From: MGNI01 sp964353875
GTDB lineage: Bacteria; Chloroflexota; Anaerolineae; Anaerolineales; E44-bin32
Direction: 5' to 3'
Length of the DNA: 32,741 nt
Assembly: GCA_964353875.1 (NCBI GenBank)
Contig: CAYGXU010000031.1
Span: forward strand, 1 to 32,741
The translations under genes were made by a program, and so were the position numbers. A model generated the notes under the pieces. It worked only from the letters and a program-made list of their open reading frames with translations, made no database searches and was not told the DNA's origin. This document shows, piece after piece, positions 24,324 to 30,788 of the stretch (position 1 is the stretch's first letter; every line of letters begins with the position of its first letter).

Positions 24324-25520
24324 ATGAAACGCTTTCCTTACGGCAAAACTCTTCTTCTCGGTTTCGGATTCTTTGGAATTAGCATCATCTGGCCCTTGTT
24401 TAACAGCCTGATACCTCCCATGCTCGAAGACCTGGGGTTGTCAGCCGTTGTCGTCGGCTTCATCCTCACATGGGACAATATTATCAACATGTTTTTGCAG
24501 CCTTGGGTGGGAAACCGTTCTGATCGCACTCGAACACGATTTGGGCGCCGAAAACCCTGGCTTATGTTAGGCACGCCCATGGCGGCTTTCTTCTTCTCCC
24601 TGGTTCCATTCGTGCGTGAACATCTTGTTCTGATCGCGCTGGCCATCCTGGGTACGAACATAGCCATGGCACTCTTTCGCTCTCCAACGATTGCCTACCT
24701 GGGGGATCTTTTTAAACCCGAGGAACGCAGCACGGCCAATGGTGTCATCAATCTCATGGGCGGTGTTGGTGGTGCAGTTGCGTTGTTCGGCGGGGGTGCA
24801 TTGTACAAAATCGGCGTCCCGATCCCCTTCATCGCGGGCTCCGGGGTATTGCTATTCGCCATTCTTATCGTTATTCTGGTGGTGAAGGAACCCACCTTCT
24901 CTGAAGATGAACAAACCAGCATTGAAAACAAAGGTCTTCTTGCCAACCTGAAAGAAGTATTCTCAAGCGCGGATAAAAGCGGGGTTTACCTCCTTGGGGC
25001 AATCTTCTTTTGGTTTGTAGCCTGGAATGCAATGGAGGCCTTCTTCACCCTGTATATTCGCAACATTCTTGGGATTGAGGTCGGCACAGGGACTCAAATG
25101 CTGACCGCATTTGCAGCTCTGCTGATCCTATTTGCTATTCCAAGTGGCTTGATTGCCACACGGGTGGGTCGCAAGCCAACCATCTTCACCGGCCTGGTGG
25201 GGATGTTCCTCGGTCTGAGCGTGGGCTACTTCATTCGGAATCCAACTGTCCTCCTTGTGACACTGGCGATCATGGGGATCTTCTGGGCATTGGTCAATAT
25301 TAACTCGCTTCCTATGGTTTACGATCTTGGAGGGCAGGAACACATCGGCGCCTTCACCGGGCTTTATTACTTTTCCTCCTCGGCAGCTGCCATTACTGGA
25401 CCTATCCTGGCGGGGAAGTTGATCGATCTTTCTGGCTATAGCAATATTTGGATCTTCAGCGCTTTCTTTATCTTTGTAGCAGGCATCTTCATGCTGCTCA
25501 TCCGAACAAAAAAGGCGTAA
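24324..25520 (+). CDS. MFS transporter, SLC45/GPH-like sugar permease
   Basis: A 398-aa integral membrane transporter with about 11-12 hydrophobic helices. The loop between helices 2 and 3 carries GNRSDRTRTRFGRRKPW (63-79), a variant MFS motif A that in this form is typical of SLC45-like or sugar:cation symporters. The following GTPMAAFFFSLVPF and SPTIAYLGDLFKPEERSTANGVINLMGGVGG (helix 4-5 region) support the same group. Substrate is probably a sugar or glycoside; this cannot be settled from sequence. AGAGGT lies 6 nt before the ATG. It is divergent from the SPT-like gene. The 3' end is complete (stop at 25518-25520) even though an assembly gap begins three bases later, and its last codons are duplicated after the gap. 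Confidence 0.88.
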   Translation: MKRFPYGKTLLLGFGFFGISIIWPLFNSLIPPMLEDLGLSAVVVGFILTWDNIINMFLQPWVGNRSDRTRTRFGRRKPWLMLGTPMAAFFFSLVPFVREHLVLIALAILGTNIAMALFRSPTIAYLGDLFKPEERSTANGVINLMGGVGGAVALFGGGALYKIGVPIPFIAGSGVLLFAILIVILVVKEPTFSEDEQTSIENKGLLANLKEVFSSADKSGVYLLGAIFFWFVAWNAMEAFFTLYIRNILGIEVGTGTQMLTAFAALLILFAIPSGLIATRVGRKPTIFTGLVGMFLGLSVGYFIRNPTVLLVTLAIMGIFWALVNINSLPMVYDLGGQEHIGAFTGLYYFSSSAAAITGPILAGKLIDLSGYSNIWIFSAFFIFVAGIFMLLIRTKKA

Positions 25521-25523
25521 ACG
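25469..25523 (+). repeat. 55-bp direct repeat, left copy (assembly overlap)
   Basis: Identical over all 55 bases to 25624-25678; the pair flanks the N run. It covers the last codons of the MFS gene and is best explained as the same sequence present at the ends of two contigs. Confidence 0.9.
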
Positions 25524-25623
25524 NNNNNNNNNNNNNNNNNNNNNNNNNNNNNNNNNNNNNNNNNNNNNNNNNNNNNNNNNNNNNNNNNNNNNNNNNNNNN
25601 NNNNNNNNNNNNNNNNNNNNNNN
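25524..25623. other. Assembly gap (100 Ns)
   Basis: A run of exactly 100 Ns, a usual scaffolding placeholder of unknown size. Because the flanks are identical, the true gap is probably absent and the contigs overlap. Open frames running through it are artefacts. Confidence 0.98.
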
Positions 25624-25678
25624 TATCTTTGTAGCAGGCATCTTCATGCTGCTCATCCGAACAAAAAAGGCGTAAACG
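25624..25678 (+). repeat. 55-bp direct repeat, right copy (assembly overlap)
   Basis: Right-hand copy of 25469-25523. It should not be annotated as a second MFS fragment or pseudogene. Confidence 0.9.
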
Positions 25679-25689
25679 TTTTTTTCGTC

Positions 25690-25727
25690 GGGATTCGCAG
25701 AGCCAAAAGAAAGCTTTTGGACTCCAG
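25690..25727 (+). repeat. Hairpin repeat copy 1
   Basis: GGGATTCGCAGAG, then a stem CCAAAAG/CTTTTGG (25703-25709 and 25714-25720) with loop AAAG, then ACTCCA. Shares its left flank exactly with copy 4. Confidence 0.65.
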
Positions 25728-25760
25728 CCATTTTTCTGAGCGCATCAGCTTGCTGATACC

Positions 25761-25784
25761 CCGATGGCAAGCTATTGGATTCCA
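25761..25784 (+). repeat. Hairpin repeat copy 2
   Basis: Stem CCGATGG/CTATTGG (25761-25767 and 25772-25778), loop CAAG, then ATTCCA. All seven pairs form if two G-U pairs are allowed. Confidence 0.6.
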
Positions 25785-25930
25785 TCCCGTCATGATAAGA
25801 GTGTCTCATCATTACATTCTGAACATCGTGAAGGGCTTTTTTGTACTCGGATCGAAAAACCTTCCTTTTTCAAGGGGTCTTCTTTCGCGCTCGACAACTA
25901 CGCCGACAAGCGAAAATCCTTCCCAATTAT

Positions 25931-25963
25931 GTCATCCTGAGAAGCGCAGCGACGAAGGATCCC
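25931..25963 (+). repeat. GTCATCCTGAG-type dispersed repeat motif
   Basis: Begins GTCATCCTGAG and ends CGAAGGATCCC, with ATCCT/AGGAT arms (25934-25938 and 25956-25960). I recall near-identical motifs scattered in intergenic DNA of many environmental bacteria; here it is a single, slightly altered copy. Confidence 0.5.
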
Positions 25964-26006
25964 TAAGGCGCGACCATGATACGGCTCATCTCCGCGAATC
26001 TCAGGC

Positions 26007-26030
26007 CCAACAGCAAACTGTTGGACTCTA
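26007..26030 (+). repeat. Hairpin repeat copy 3
   Basis: Perfect stem CCAACAG/CTGTTGG (26007-26013 and 26018-26024), loop CAAA, then ACTCTA. Confidence 0.6.
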
Positions 26031-26060
26031 TGGCGTCATGCTTCGAGCGGTTTTGTTCTG

Positions 26061-26097
26061 GGGATTCGCAGAGCCAAAAGCAAGCTGTGGGACTCCA
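26061..26097 (+). repeat. Hairpin repeat copy 4
   Basis: Same GGGATTCGCAGAG flank as copy 1, decayed stem CCAAAAG/CTGTGGG (26074-26080 and 26085-26091), loop CAAG, then ACTCCA. Two pairs are lost. Confidence 0.6.
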
Positions 26098-26118
26098 TCC
26101 AATGAATCGATCATACTC

Positions 26119-27375
26119 TTAGGGCGCGATTTCGAAACCCTCTGGCAGAACCGCATTCTTAGGTATGACCACTACGCCATCGTGGACACTCCAATTTTCC
26201 TCATCGATGTCGACTCCACGCGCGAATGGCATGATCCGAACACCAGGTCCGATGCGAGCATTCTTGTCAATGATGGCACCCTTGATGCGCGCACCTCGAC
26301 CAATCCCAATCGGGATTTTTTTTGACCTTGCATAAGGATCTTGCTCATCGTAGTAATCCGCACCCATGATCACCGAGTCCTCAATGATGACATCGTCCCC
26401 TACGATACTACGAATTCCGATCACCGTATGATGCAATTTTGCCCCCTCAATGATGCAACCATCTGATAGCAGCACCCGGTCGAGGGTCACATCGTAGATG
26501 CGCGTGCCAGGCAAAAAACGTGGATGGGTATAAATCGGAAACTCCTGATCATGAAAATTAAACGATGGGATCTTCCCAGTCAAACCCAGATTGGCTTCAT
26601 AGAATGACCTTATGGTTCCAATATCCTCCCAATACCCTTCAAAAGTAAAGCCGTAGACCTTGTGGGTATTGATCGCCGCGGGAATTAAATCTCTTCCAAA
26701 GTCAGCGTGATTCGAGCTGACCAGGAGGTCAATCAGCACCGGCATACGAAACAGGTAAATGCCCATTGAACCCAGGAGAGGCAGTTGGGAATCTTCTCGG
26801 CAAACATAGGTATCCAAGGAAGCCTCATCTTTGGGTTTCTCGATAAAATCCACAATACGCTGCTTATCATCCAGTTTTAGGATACCGAAGCGTTGAGCGT
26901 CTTCTCTTGAAACGGGTTTCACCGCGATGGTTACATCGGCTTGGCTTTCCCAATGCAATTTTGCCATGGCTGAAAAGTCCATCCGGTAGAGATGATCACT
27001 GGCGAGTACAAGCACGTCACTCGCCCCTGTCACCTGAATCTCGAAAAGTTGTTTACGTACCGCATCCGCTGTTCCTTGATACCAATCCATACTGATCAAT
27101 GTTTGCTCCGCTGCTAATATCTGCACCCAGCCTCGATGGAATAAATCAAAGTTATATGTTTGTGAGATATGACGGTGAAGGGAAACAGAGTTAAATTGGG
27201 TTAGGATGGCGATTTGACTGATCCCCGAATTCAAACAATTGCTCAAAGGGATATCAATGATGCGATATTTCCCAGCAATGGGTACCGCGGGTTTCGCCCG
27301 TAGTTTTGTCAGTGGCCACAATCGCGTTCCGCGGCCGCCACCCAGAACCATGCCAAGGATATTATCAAGGGACAT
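26119..27375 (-). CDS. glgC: Glucose-1-phosphate adenylyltransferase
   Basis: Makes ADP-glucose from ATP and glucose 1-phosphate, the committed step of bacterial glycogen synthesis. The 418 aa carry the nucleotidyltransferase signature GGGRGTRLWPLT (12-23) with KPAVPIAGKYRIIDIPLSN, the ASDHLYRMD metal-binding strand (D127), FIEKP (E179-P181) whose lysine contacts the sugar phosphate, GYWEDIGT, and a left-handed beta-helix C-terminal domain (isoleucine/valine hexad repeats from ~300: VLLSDGCIIEGAKLHHTVIG). Length and motifs are normal, so it should be active. AAGGAGA lies 6 nt before the ATG, and a candidate promoter lies further upstream. No glgA or glgB is next to it. The allosteric effector cannot be inferred. 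Confidence 0.95.
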   Translation of the reverse strand: MSLDNILGMVLGGGRGTRLWPLTKLRAKPAVPIAGKYRIIDIPLSNCLNSGISQIAILTQFNSVSLHRHISQTYNFDLFHRGWVQILAAEQTLISMDWYQGTADAVRKQLFEIQVTGASDVLVLASDHLYRMDFSAMAKLHWESQADVTIAVKPVSREDAQRFGILKLDDKQRIVDFIEKPKDEASLDTYVCREDSQLPLLGSMGIYLFRMPVLIDLLVSSNHADFGRDLIPAAINTHKVYGFTFEGYWEDIGTIRSFYEANLGLTGKIPSFNFHDQEFPIYTHPRFLPGTRIYDVTLDRVLLSDGCIIEGAKLHHTVIGIRSIVGDDVIIEDSVIMGADYYDEQDPYARSKKIPIGIGRGARIKGAIIDKNARIGPGVRIMPFARGVDIDEENWSVHDGVVVIPKNAVLPEGFEIAP

Positions 27376-27733
27376 GGGTATTCTCCTTCCCTATTCATGA
27401 TACGACCTCAGAGGATGACGGGTTTGTTTGAGTAACCAATTGTATTGTATTCATAATCGCCAAAAAGGTGAAAAATGTCGGAATAATTGCGTTTGGCTTG
27501 CTATCGGGGTGAAACCCAATCAGCGTTTCGGCTCGATTGACCCTTCAATCAATACTCGGATTCACTAATCAATTGTTGAGCTGTCTCGCCTTGGTTTCAC
27601 AAAACACCTCAAAATGGCGACTTTCCCATAATAACTTGGAGTAGATGCGGGGTTGCCCTTTTCCTTAAAGTCCCGGACATACTCCGTGTTGAGGCATGCA
27701 TTTCCCAGCAAAGCCCTCATTCCCCATATTCGT
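27376..27733. other. Intergenic region between glgC and the DUF92 gene
   Basis: Both neighbours are on the reverse strand. It contains the candidate glgC promoter. No supported gene, RNA or clear terminator was seen for the DUF92 operon, though the region is AT-rich. Confidence 0.4.
27444..27472 (-). promoter_or_regulatory. Candidate glgC promoter
   Basis: On the reverse strand, TTCACC (27467-27472), a 17-nt spacer and TACAAT (27444-27449; 5 of 6). A second overlapping TACAAT follows at 27439-27444. It lies ~70 nt before the glgC ATG. Confidence 0.45.
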
Positions 27734-28525
27734 TTACAGCCACCATAGGATGAGTGAGCTGAATGCACCAAGAACCGAGGCGATAAAGTTAACGCCGTCA
27801 TTATTCAGCCAATGCCAGCCTCGAAGACGTTCTGTCTTCGTACCGCAACCATGTGATGGATGACGTTCTGTCTGCTTATCGCATGTTGGACAATAATAGA
27901 TCGATTGTACACTCGCGCCCAGAACACTATCAAAAAAGGTCCCGATCATCCCTCCGGCAAGGATGGGCAATACCAATTCAATCTCACTCCTACCGAGACC
28001 AGCTGCCAAGGCGATGATCGCGGCGCCCCCCAGGCCAGCCAATGTCCCTTCTAGTGTCACACCCCCGGAAGTCCCAGGTTCGACCCTTGTCCATGTGGTG
28101 ATTAATCGGGGCCAACGACGCGCCAACACGCCAAGTTCCGTCGCCCAGGTATCCGCATTCACTGCCGCTAATGCGCCGCTCAGTCCGAGGAGCCAACCCA
28201 CCTGACCGGTGATACCATAACAAGCTGCCATAATTGCTGTTAGACCGCCATTGGCCAGTACTTGACCATAGTCTCGTCTACCGCCTTTCGCAAACGCCGC
28301 CACGATTGAGCGCTTACGAGCTTTCCCCAATTTGGTGAGCAAACTAGAAGTGATGAAAAAGAGGATGAGAAGGACTGCGGGCAGAGCACCGCCGATGCCA
28401 AAGGTGATCCCCCCCACAAGAATTGCAGCCAACGCTCCATCCCAGGACAAAGCCTTACCCAGATAGCCCAGAATAGCAATTCCCATCGCCAGAAGAATCC
28501 CAAGTAAGATTTGCATTCCACTCAT
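27734..28525 (-). CDS. DUF92 (TMEM19/VTE6-like) membrane protein
   Basis: A 263-aa membrane protein with about six hydrophobic segments. The family motifs are clear: KALSWDGALAA near the N-terminus, NADTWATELG (124-132), GTSGGVTLEGTLAGLGG (151-167), GTFFDSVLGASVQ (195-207), then a small Cys cluster CPTC...HGCG (C212, C215, C227) and WLNNDGVNFIAS. The plant member VTE6 phosphorylates phytyl phosphate to phytyl diphosphate, so a prenyl-phosphate kinase role is plausible in bacteria but unproven. A GGGGA SD 7 nt before ATG 28525 supports that start; ATG 28516 is the alternative. It lies 75 nt after the PH-domain gene on the same strand and is probably in one operon with it. Confidence 0.85.
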   Translation of the reverse strand: MSGMQILLGILLAMGIAILGYLGKALSWDGALAAILVGGITFGIGGALPAVLLILFFITSSLLTKLGKARKRSIVAAFAKGGRRDYGQVLANGGLTAIMAACYGITGQVGWLLGLSGALAAVNADTWATELGVLARRWPRLITTWTRVEPGTSGGVTLEGTLAGLGGAAIIALAAGLGRSEIELVLPILAGGMIGTFFDSVLGASVQSIYYCPTCDKQTERHPSHGCGTKTERLRGWHWLNNDGVNFIASVLGAFSSLILWWL

Positions 28526-28544
28526 AGCATATTCCCCAATAGGC

Positions 28545-28575
28545 TGTGGATAACTCGGTGTTTAACTGTGGATAA
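28545..28575 (-). promoter_or_regulatory. Two DnaA boxes
   Basis: TGTGGATAA occurs exactly at 28545-28553 and 28567-28575, the reverse complement of the TTATCCACA box. Both have the same orientation and sit 22 bp apart, about two helical turns, in the 75-nt spacer between the PH-domain and DUF92 genes. A partial third (TGTGGAAGG) lies at 28588-28596, after a T-run. Confidence 0.6.
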
Positions 28576-28600
28576 CCTCGTTTTTTCTGTGGAAGGGACC

Positions 28601-29506
28601 TCAGGTCGCACTCAAAAGATGCCACACTGCACCACAGAATAAGATACTCATCAGCAGGCCAATTCCCCATACAAAATAGGCGATCTTACGCTCATCTTCG
28701 CGTCGAAAAAACCAGGCTCCAAGGAATGAATCCAGCAGCCAGAAAAAGCCGCCGACCAGGGGAAGGAGTAATAATCGTGCAGGAGGCACCATCGTGTCCG
28801 GTCTTCCCACTCGATCAAAGCCGAATGGTACAAGATCCGGCAAACCGGGCAAACGAAAAGCCAGGTATCCAAGGAGAACCAGCAGCAGCAATAAACTAAG
28901 AAGAATAAATATACGTGCGAAATGATCCTTCCATAGGCGTACTGAAAAGAAATCCGGTCGTTGGGATCTTTCGGGAAGATCCTTTAGTGCTCCAAGCCGG
29001 TTGGCTTCATAAAAGGTATTTTCGAAACCTTCCCCATCCGCAGGTGAAATCGCCAAATTCCGTTCCTTGAGCTTCAGGATGATCATGCTCGAGGGATCGG
29101 TGGTCGCAAAGAACTCCACAAAACCTAATCCAGGGATGACTCGTTGCCCAACCCGCCATCCCAACAACCCAAATCCCTTCCCCAAAGGTATTTTATTCAA
29201 TGCTTCTGATCCCTTTATGATGCCAATGATGACGGCTAACGGGATTTGCTCGGTAGCCAAACCCCAGCGTAGGGTAAAACCATTTCGATCGAGCGCGTAA
29301 CGTGCAGTGATCAAACCATAAAGGCGGTAAGCAATCAGCAGCGCTAAGGGAGCACTCAGGATAACCATGGCAGTCCAGATTCCCAACATGGGAGTAACCC
29401 TCCCAGTAGAGAGTTGCAGGATACCTACAGCCATCCCTCCTAAGAAGAGGAGCAGCAAGGTACTGCCGAGGAGTAAACCTTTCGTACGCGGAGGGGTAAA
29501 TGTCAT
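28601..29506 (-). CDS. PH-domain-containing membrane protein, DUF1648-like C-terminus
   Basis: A 301-aa integral membrane protein of unknown role. Two helices at the N-terminus (~10-30, 41-63) are followed by a soluble bacterial PH-like domain (ARYALDRNGFTLRWGLATEQIPLAVIIGI, ~67-165), a basic linker, then three more helices (~198-216, 243-265, 274-296). The segment FGFDRVGRPDTMVPP between helices 3 and 4 recalls DUF1648-type proteins. No catalytic motif is seen, so a structural or sensory envelope role is the best guess. It lies between ilvE (67 nt upstream, with an inverted repeat in the gap) and the DUF92 gene, all reverse strand. Confidence 0.7.
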   Translation of the reverse strand: MTFTPPRTKGLLLGSTLLLLFLGGMAVGILQLSTGRVTPMLGIWTAMVILSAPLALLIAYRLYGLITARYALDRNGFTLRWGLATEQIPLAVIIGIIKGSEALNKIPLGKGFGLLGWRVGQRVIPGLGFVEFFATTDPSSMIILKLKERNLAISPADGEGFENTFYEANRLGALKDLPERSQRPDFFSVRLWKDHFARIFILLSLLLLLVLLGYLAFRLPGLPDLVPFGFDRVGRPDTMVPPARLLLLPLVGGFFWLLDSFLGAWFFRREDERKIAYFVWGIGLLMSILFCGAVWHLLSAT

Positions 29507-29519
29507 TTGGGCAGGGATG

Positions 29520-29549
29520 AGGGGCGACCCTTCTTTAGGCTACGCCCCT
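29520..29549 (-). repeat. Inverted repeat between ilvE and the PH-domain gene
   Basis: AGGGGCG and CGCCCCT arms (29520-29526 and 29543-29549), 7 bp with a 16-nt loop. There is no T-run, so it is more likely an mRNA-processing or stability hairpin, or a weak terminator, than a full stop. Confidence 0.45.
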
Positions 29550-29573
29550 AAAATTGCACAATAGTAATCGAGC

Positions 29574-30518
29574 TCAATCGGCCAACGCCGGCTCTTCGAC
29601 ATACACCGGTTCGTTCCAGTGCCGGTAGCGAGCCACCTTTGACCTTACTACCGCGTCATACAACTCACGTAATTTCGCGGTGATCGCTCCCATTTCACCA
29701 TTTCCAACCGGCTGGTGGTCAACACGGGTTACGGCCGTCACCTGCGCTGCGGTTCCGGTGAGGAAAAGTTCCTCACAGAGAAACGCTTCGGTACGATCGA
29801 TCCTTCTTTCGACCACCTCCAAACCCATTTCGTCGCGGGCCAGCATCATAATGGTCCGCCTGGTGATCCCTTCGAGAATATTCTCGGTTACTGGAGGCGT
29901 TATCAGGGCGCCATCTCGAACCATAAAGAGATTCATGGCGCTCCCCTCAGCAAGATGGCCATCTCTGGTCAATACCAGGGCTTCATCAAACCCGCCAAGC
30001 ACTGCATCGGTCTTAATAAAAGCGGAATTGGCGTACGAGCCGGTGATCTTCCCCCGTGCTGGAATGGCATTATCATCAACACGGCTCCAGGAGGATACCG
30101 TGACATGGGCGCCTTGATCCTTTTCGACATATCGGGTGAATGGTATAGCGAAGAGGGTGATCTTGGTGTTGAGATTGTGCAGTCGAACACCAATAATCTC
30201 ATCTGCATTATAGATGAGAGAACGGATATAACAGTCTTCTCGCAAATCCTCCTTTCGTAGTAGTTCTATGGCGATATCGCGGAGCTGCTCCGGAGTGTAA
30301 TCCAGTGATGTATAAAGCAGCTTTGCTGAGTTGAGAAGACGCCTAAAATGATCGAGGGGGCGAAAGAGATAGAGTTGTTCTTCTTCGGAATTCCAATAAG
30401 CACGCATACCCCCAAAAGCACCCGTCCCATAATTAAGGGTGTGATTCATCACACCGACTTTTGCCTGGGAGTAAGGCACGATCTGGCCTTCAAAATAGGC
30501 AAACTTGGGAAGAGCCAC
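29574..30518 (-). CDS. ilvE: Branched-chain amino acid aminotransferase
   Basis: A fold-type IV PLP aminotransferase catalysing the last step of leucine, isoleucine and valine synthesis (or first step of their breakdown). With the GTG start at 30518 it has 314 aa, the usual length. Seen: YFEGQIVPYSQAKVGVMNHTLNYGTGAFGGMRAY (N-terminal domain), the PLP lysine in ARGKITGSYANS (K157), EALVLTRDGHLAEGSAMNLF with the catalytic glutamate (E191), the phosphate-binding GITRRTIM and the FLTGTAAQVTAV strand. GGAGG lies 9 nt before the GTG; the in-frame ATG at 30578 would add 20 unlike-family residues and lies only a few nt from the predicted transcript start. A strong promoter and a foldable leader precede it. 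It is the first gene of a likely three-gene unit. Confidence 0.95.
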   Translation of the reverse strand: MALPKFAYFEGQIVPYSQAKVGVMNHTLNYGTGAFGGMRAYWNSEEEQLYLFRPLDHFRRLLNSAKLLYTSLDYTPEQLRDIAIELLRKEDLREDCYIRSLIYNADEIIGVRLHNLNTKITLFAIPFTRYVEKDQGAHVTVSSWSRVDDNAIPARGKITGSYANSAFIKTDAVLGGFDEALVLTRDGHLAEGSAMNLFMVRDGALITPPVTENILEGITRRTIMMLARDEMGLEVVERRIDRTEAFLCEELFLTGTAAQVTAVTRVDHQPVGNGEMGAITAKLRELYDAVVRSKVARYRHWNEPVYVEEPALAD

Positions 30519-30592
30519 TTTGACACACCTCCTTCCGGCGATAATAGGGAGAAAATCGCCTGCGTCGAGCAGGCACATTGACCGGTATCCTC
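30519..30592 (-). promoter_or_regulatory. ilvE leader with two mutually exclusive hairpins
   Basis: Reading 5'-3' on the reverse strand: hairpin A (GCCTGC-TCGAC-GCAGGC, 30574-30558) and hairpin B (GGCGAT...ATCGCC, 30560-30537) share the bases at 30558-30560, so only one can form fully. Hairpin B ends one or two bases before the GGAAGGAGG ribosome site, and its loop contains CTCC that could pair with that site. Confidence 0.45.
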
Positions 30593-30622
30593 ATTATAGA
30601 GGCAGCGTTGGTCGCTTTGCAA
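30593..30622 (-). promoter_or_regulatory. Promoter of ilvE
   Basis: Perfect -10 TATAAT (30593-30598) and -35-like TTGCAA (30617-30622) with an 18-nt spacer on the reverse strand. The transcript would start near 30586, about 68 nt before the GTG. Confidence 0.6.
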
Positions 30623-30760
30623 GATAAGGTATCGTGAAAATTCCCTCCGATCATCATAACCTATCGATGACACATTGAACATCCTCTGCCGGACGAAGCA
30701 TCACGATCACATATAAATCATGAACTCGAATATTTTTAATTCATGGAGTGCATTCTGGGG

Positions 30761-30788
30761 AAAAATGAAGGAGGCCTTTTAGGCCTCC
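30761..30788 (-). terminator. Rho-independent terminator of dnaK
   Basis: An 8-bp GC-rich stem (GGAGGCCT/AGGCCTCC, 3-nt loop) that includes the dnaK stop codon, followed on the reverse strand by TTCATTTTT. Confidence 0.7.

Larger units (their letters stand above)
25679..26118. other. Non-coding repeat-bearing region between the MFS gene and glgC
   Basis: About 440 nt with no supported gene. It carries four hairpin elements, one dispersed-repeat-like motif and further small inverted repeats such as ATCAGC-GCTGAT (25744-25756). The frame open at 25717-26325 runs antisense into glgC and is not a gene. The repetitive character may be why the assembly broke beside it. Confidence 0.6.

Noticed and set aside
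25469..25678. A real tandem duplication or MFS pseudogene
   Set aside because: Exact identity flanking 100 Ns is better explained by contig overlap.
25448..25812. Open frames running through the N gap on both strands
   Set aside because: They are translated through Ns and use the duplicated MFS end; artefacts of the gap.
25690..26097. CRISPR array
   Set aside because: The four repeats have irregular spacing (58 to 246 nt), differ in sequence and have no leader or cas gene.
25717..26325. 202-codon forward frame after the gap
   Set aside because: It lies in the hairpin-repeat region and runs antisense into glgC; no SD or protein features.
28545..28596. Replication origin
   Set aside because: Only two to three DnaA boxes and no dnaA, dnaN or gidA nearby.
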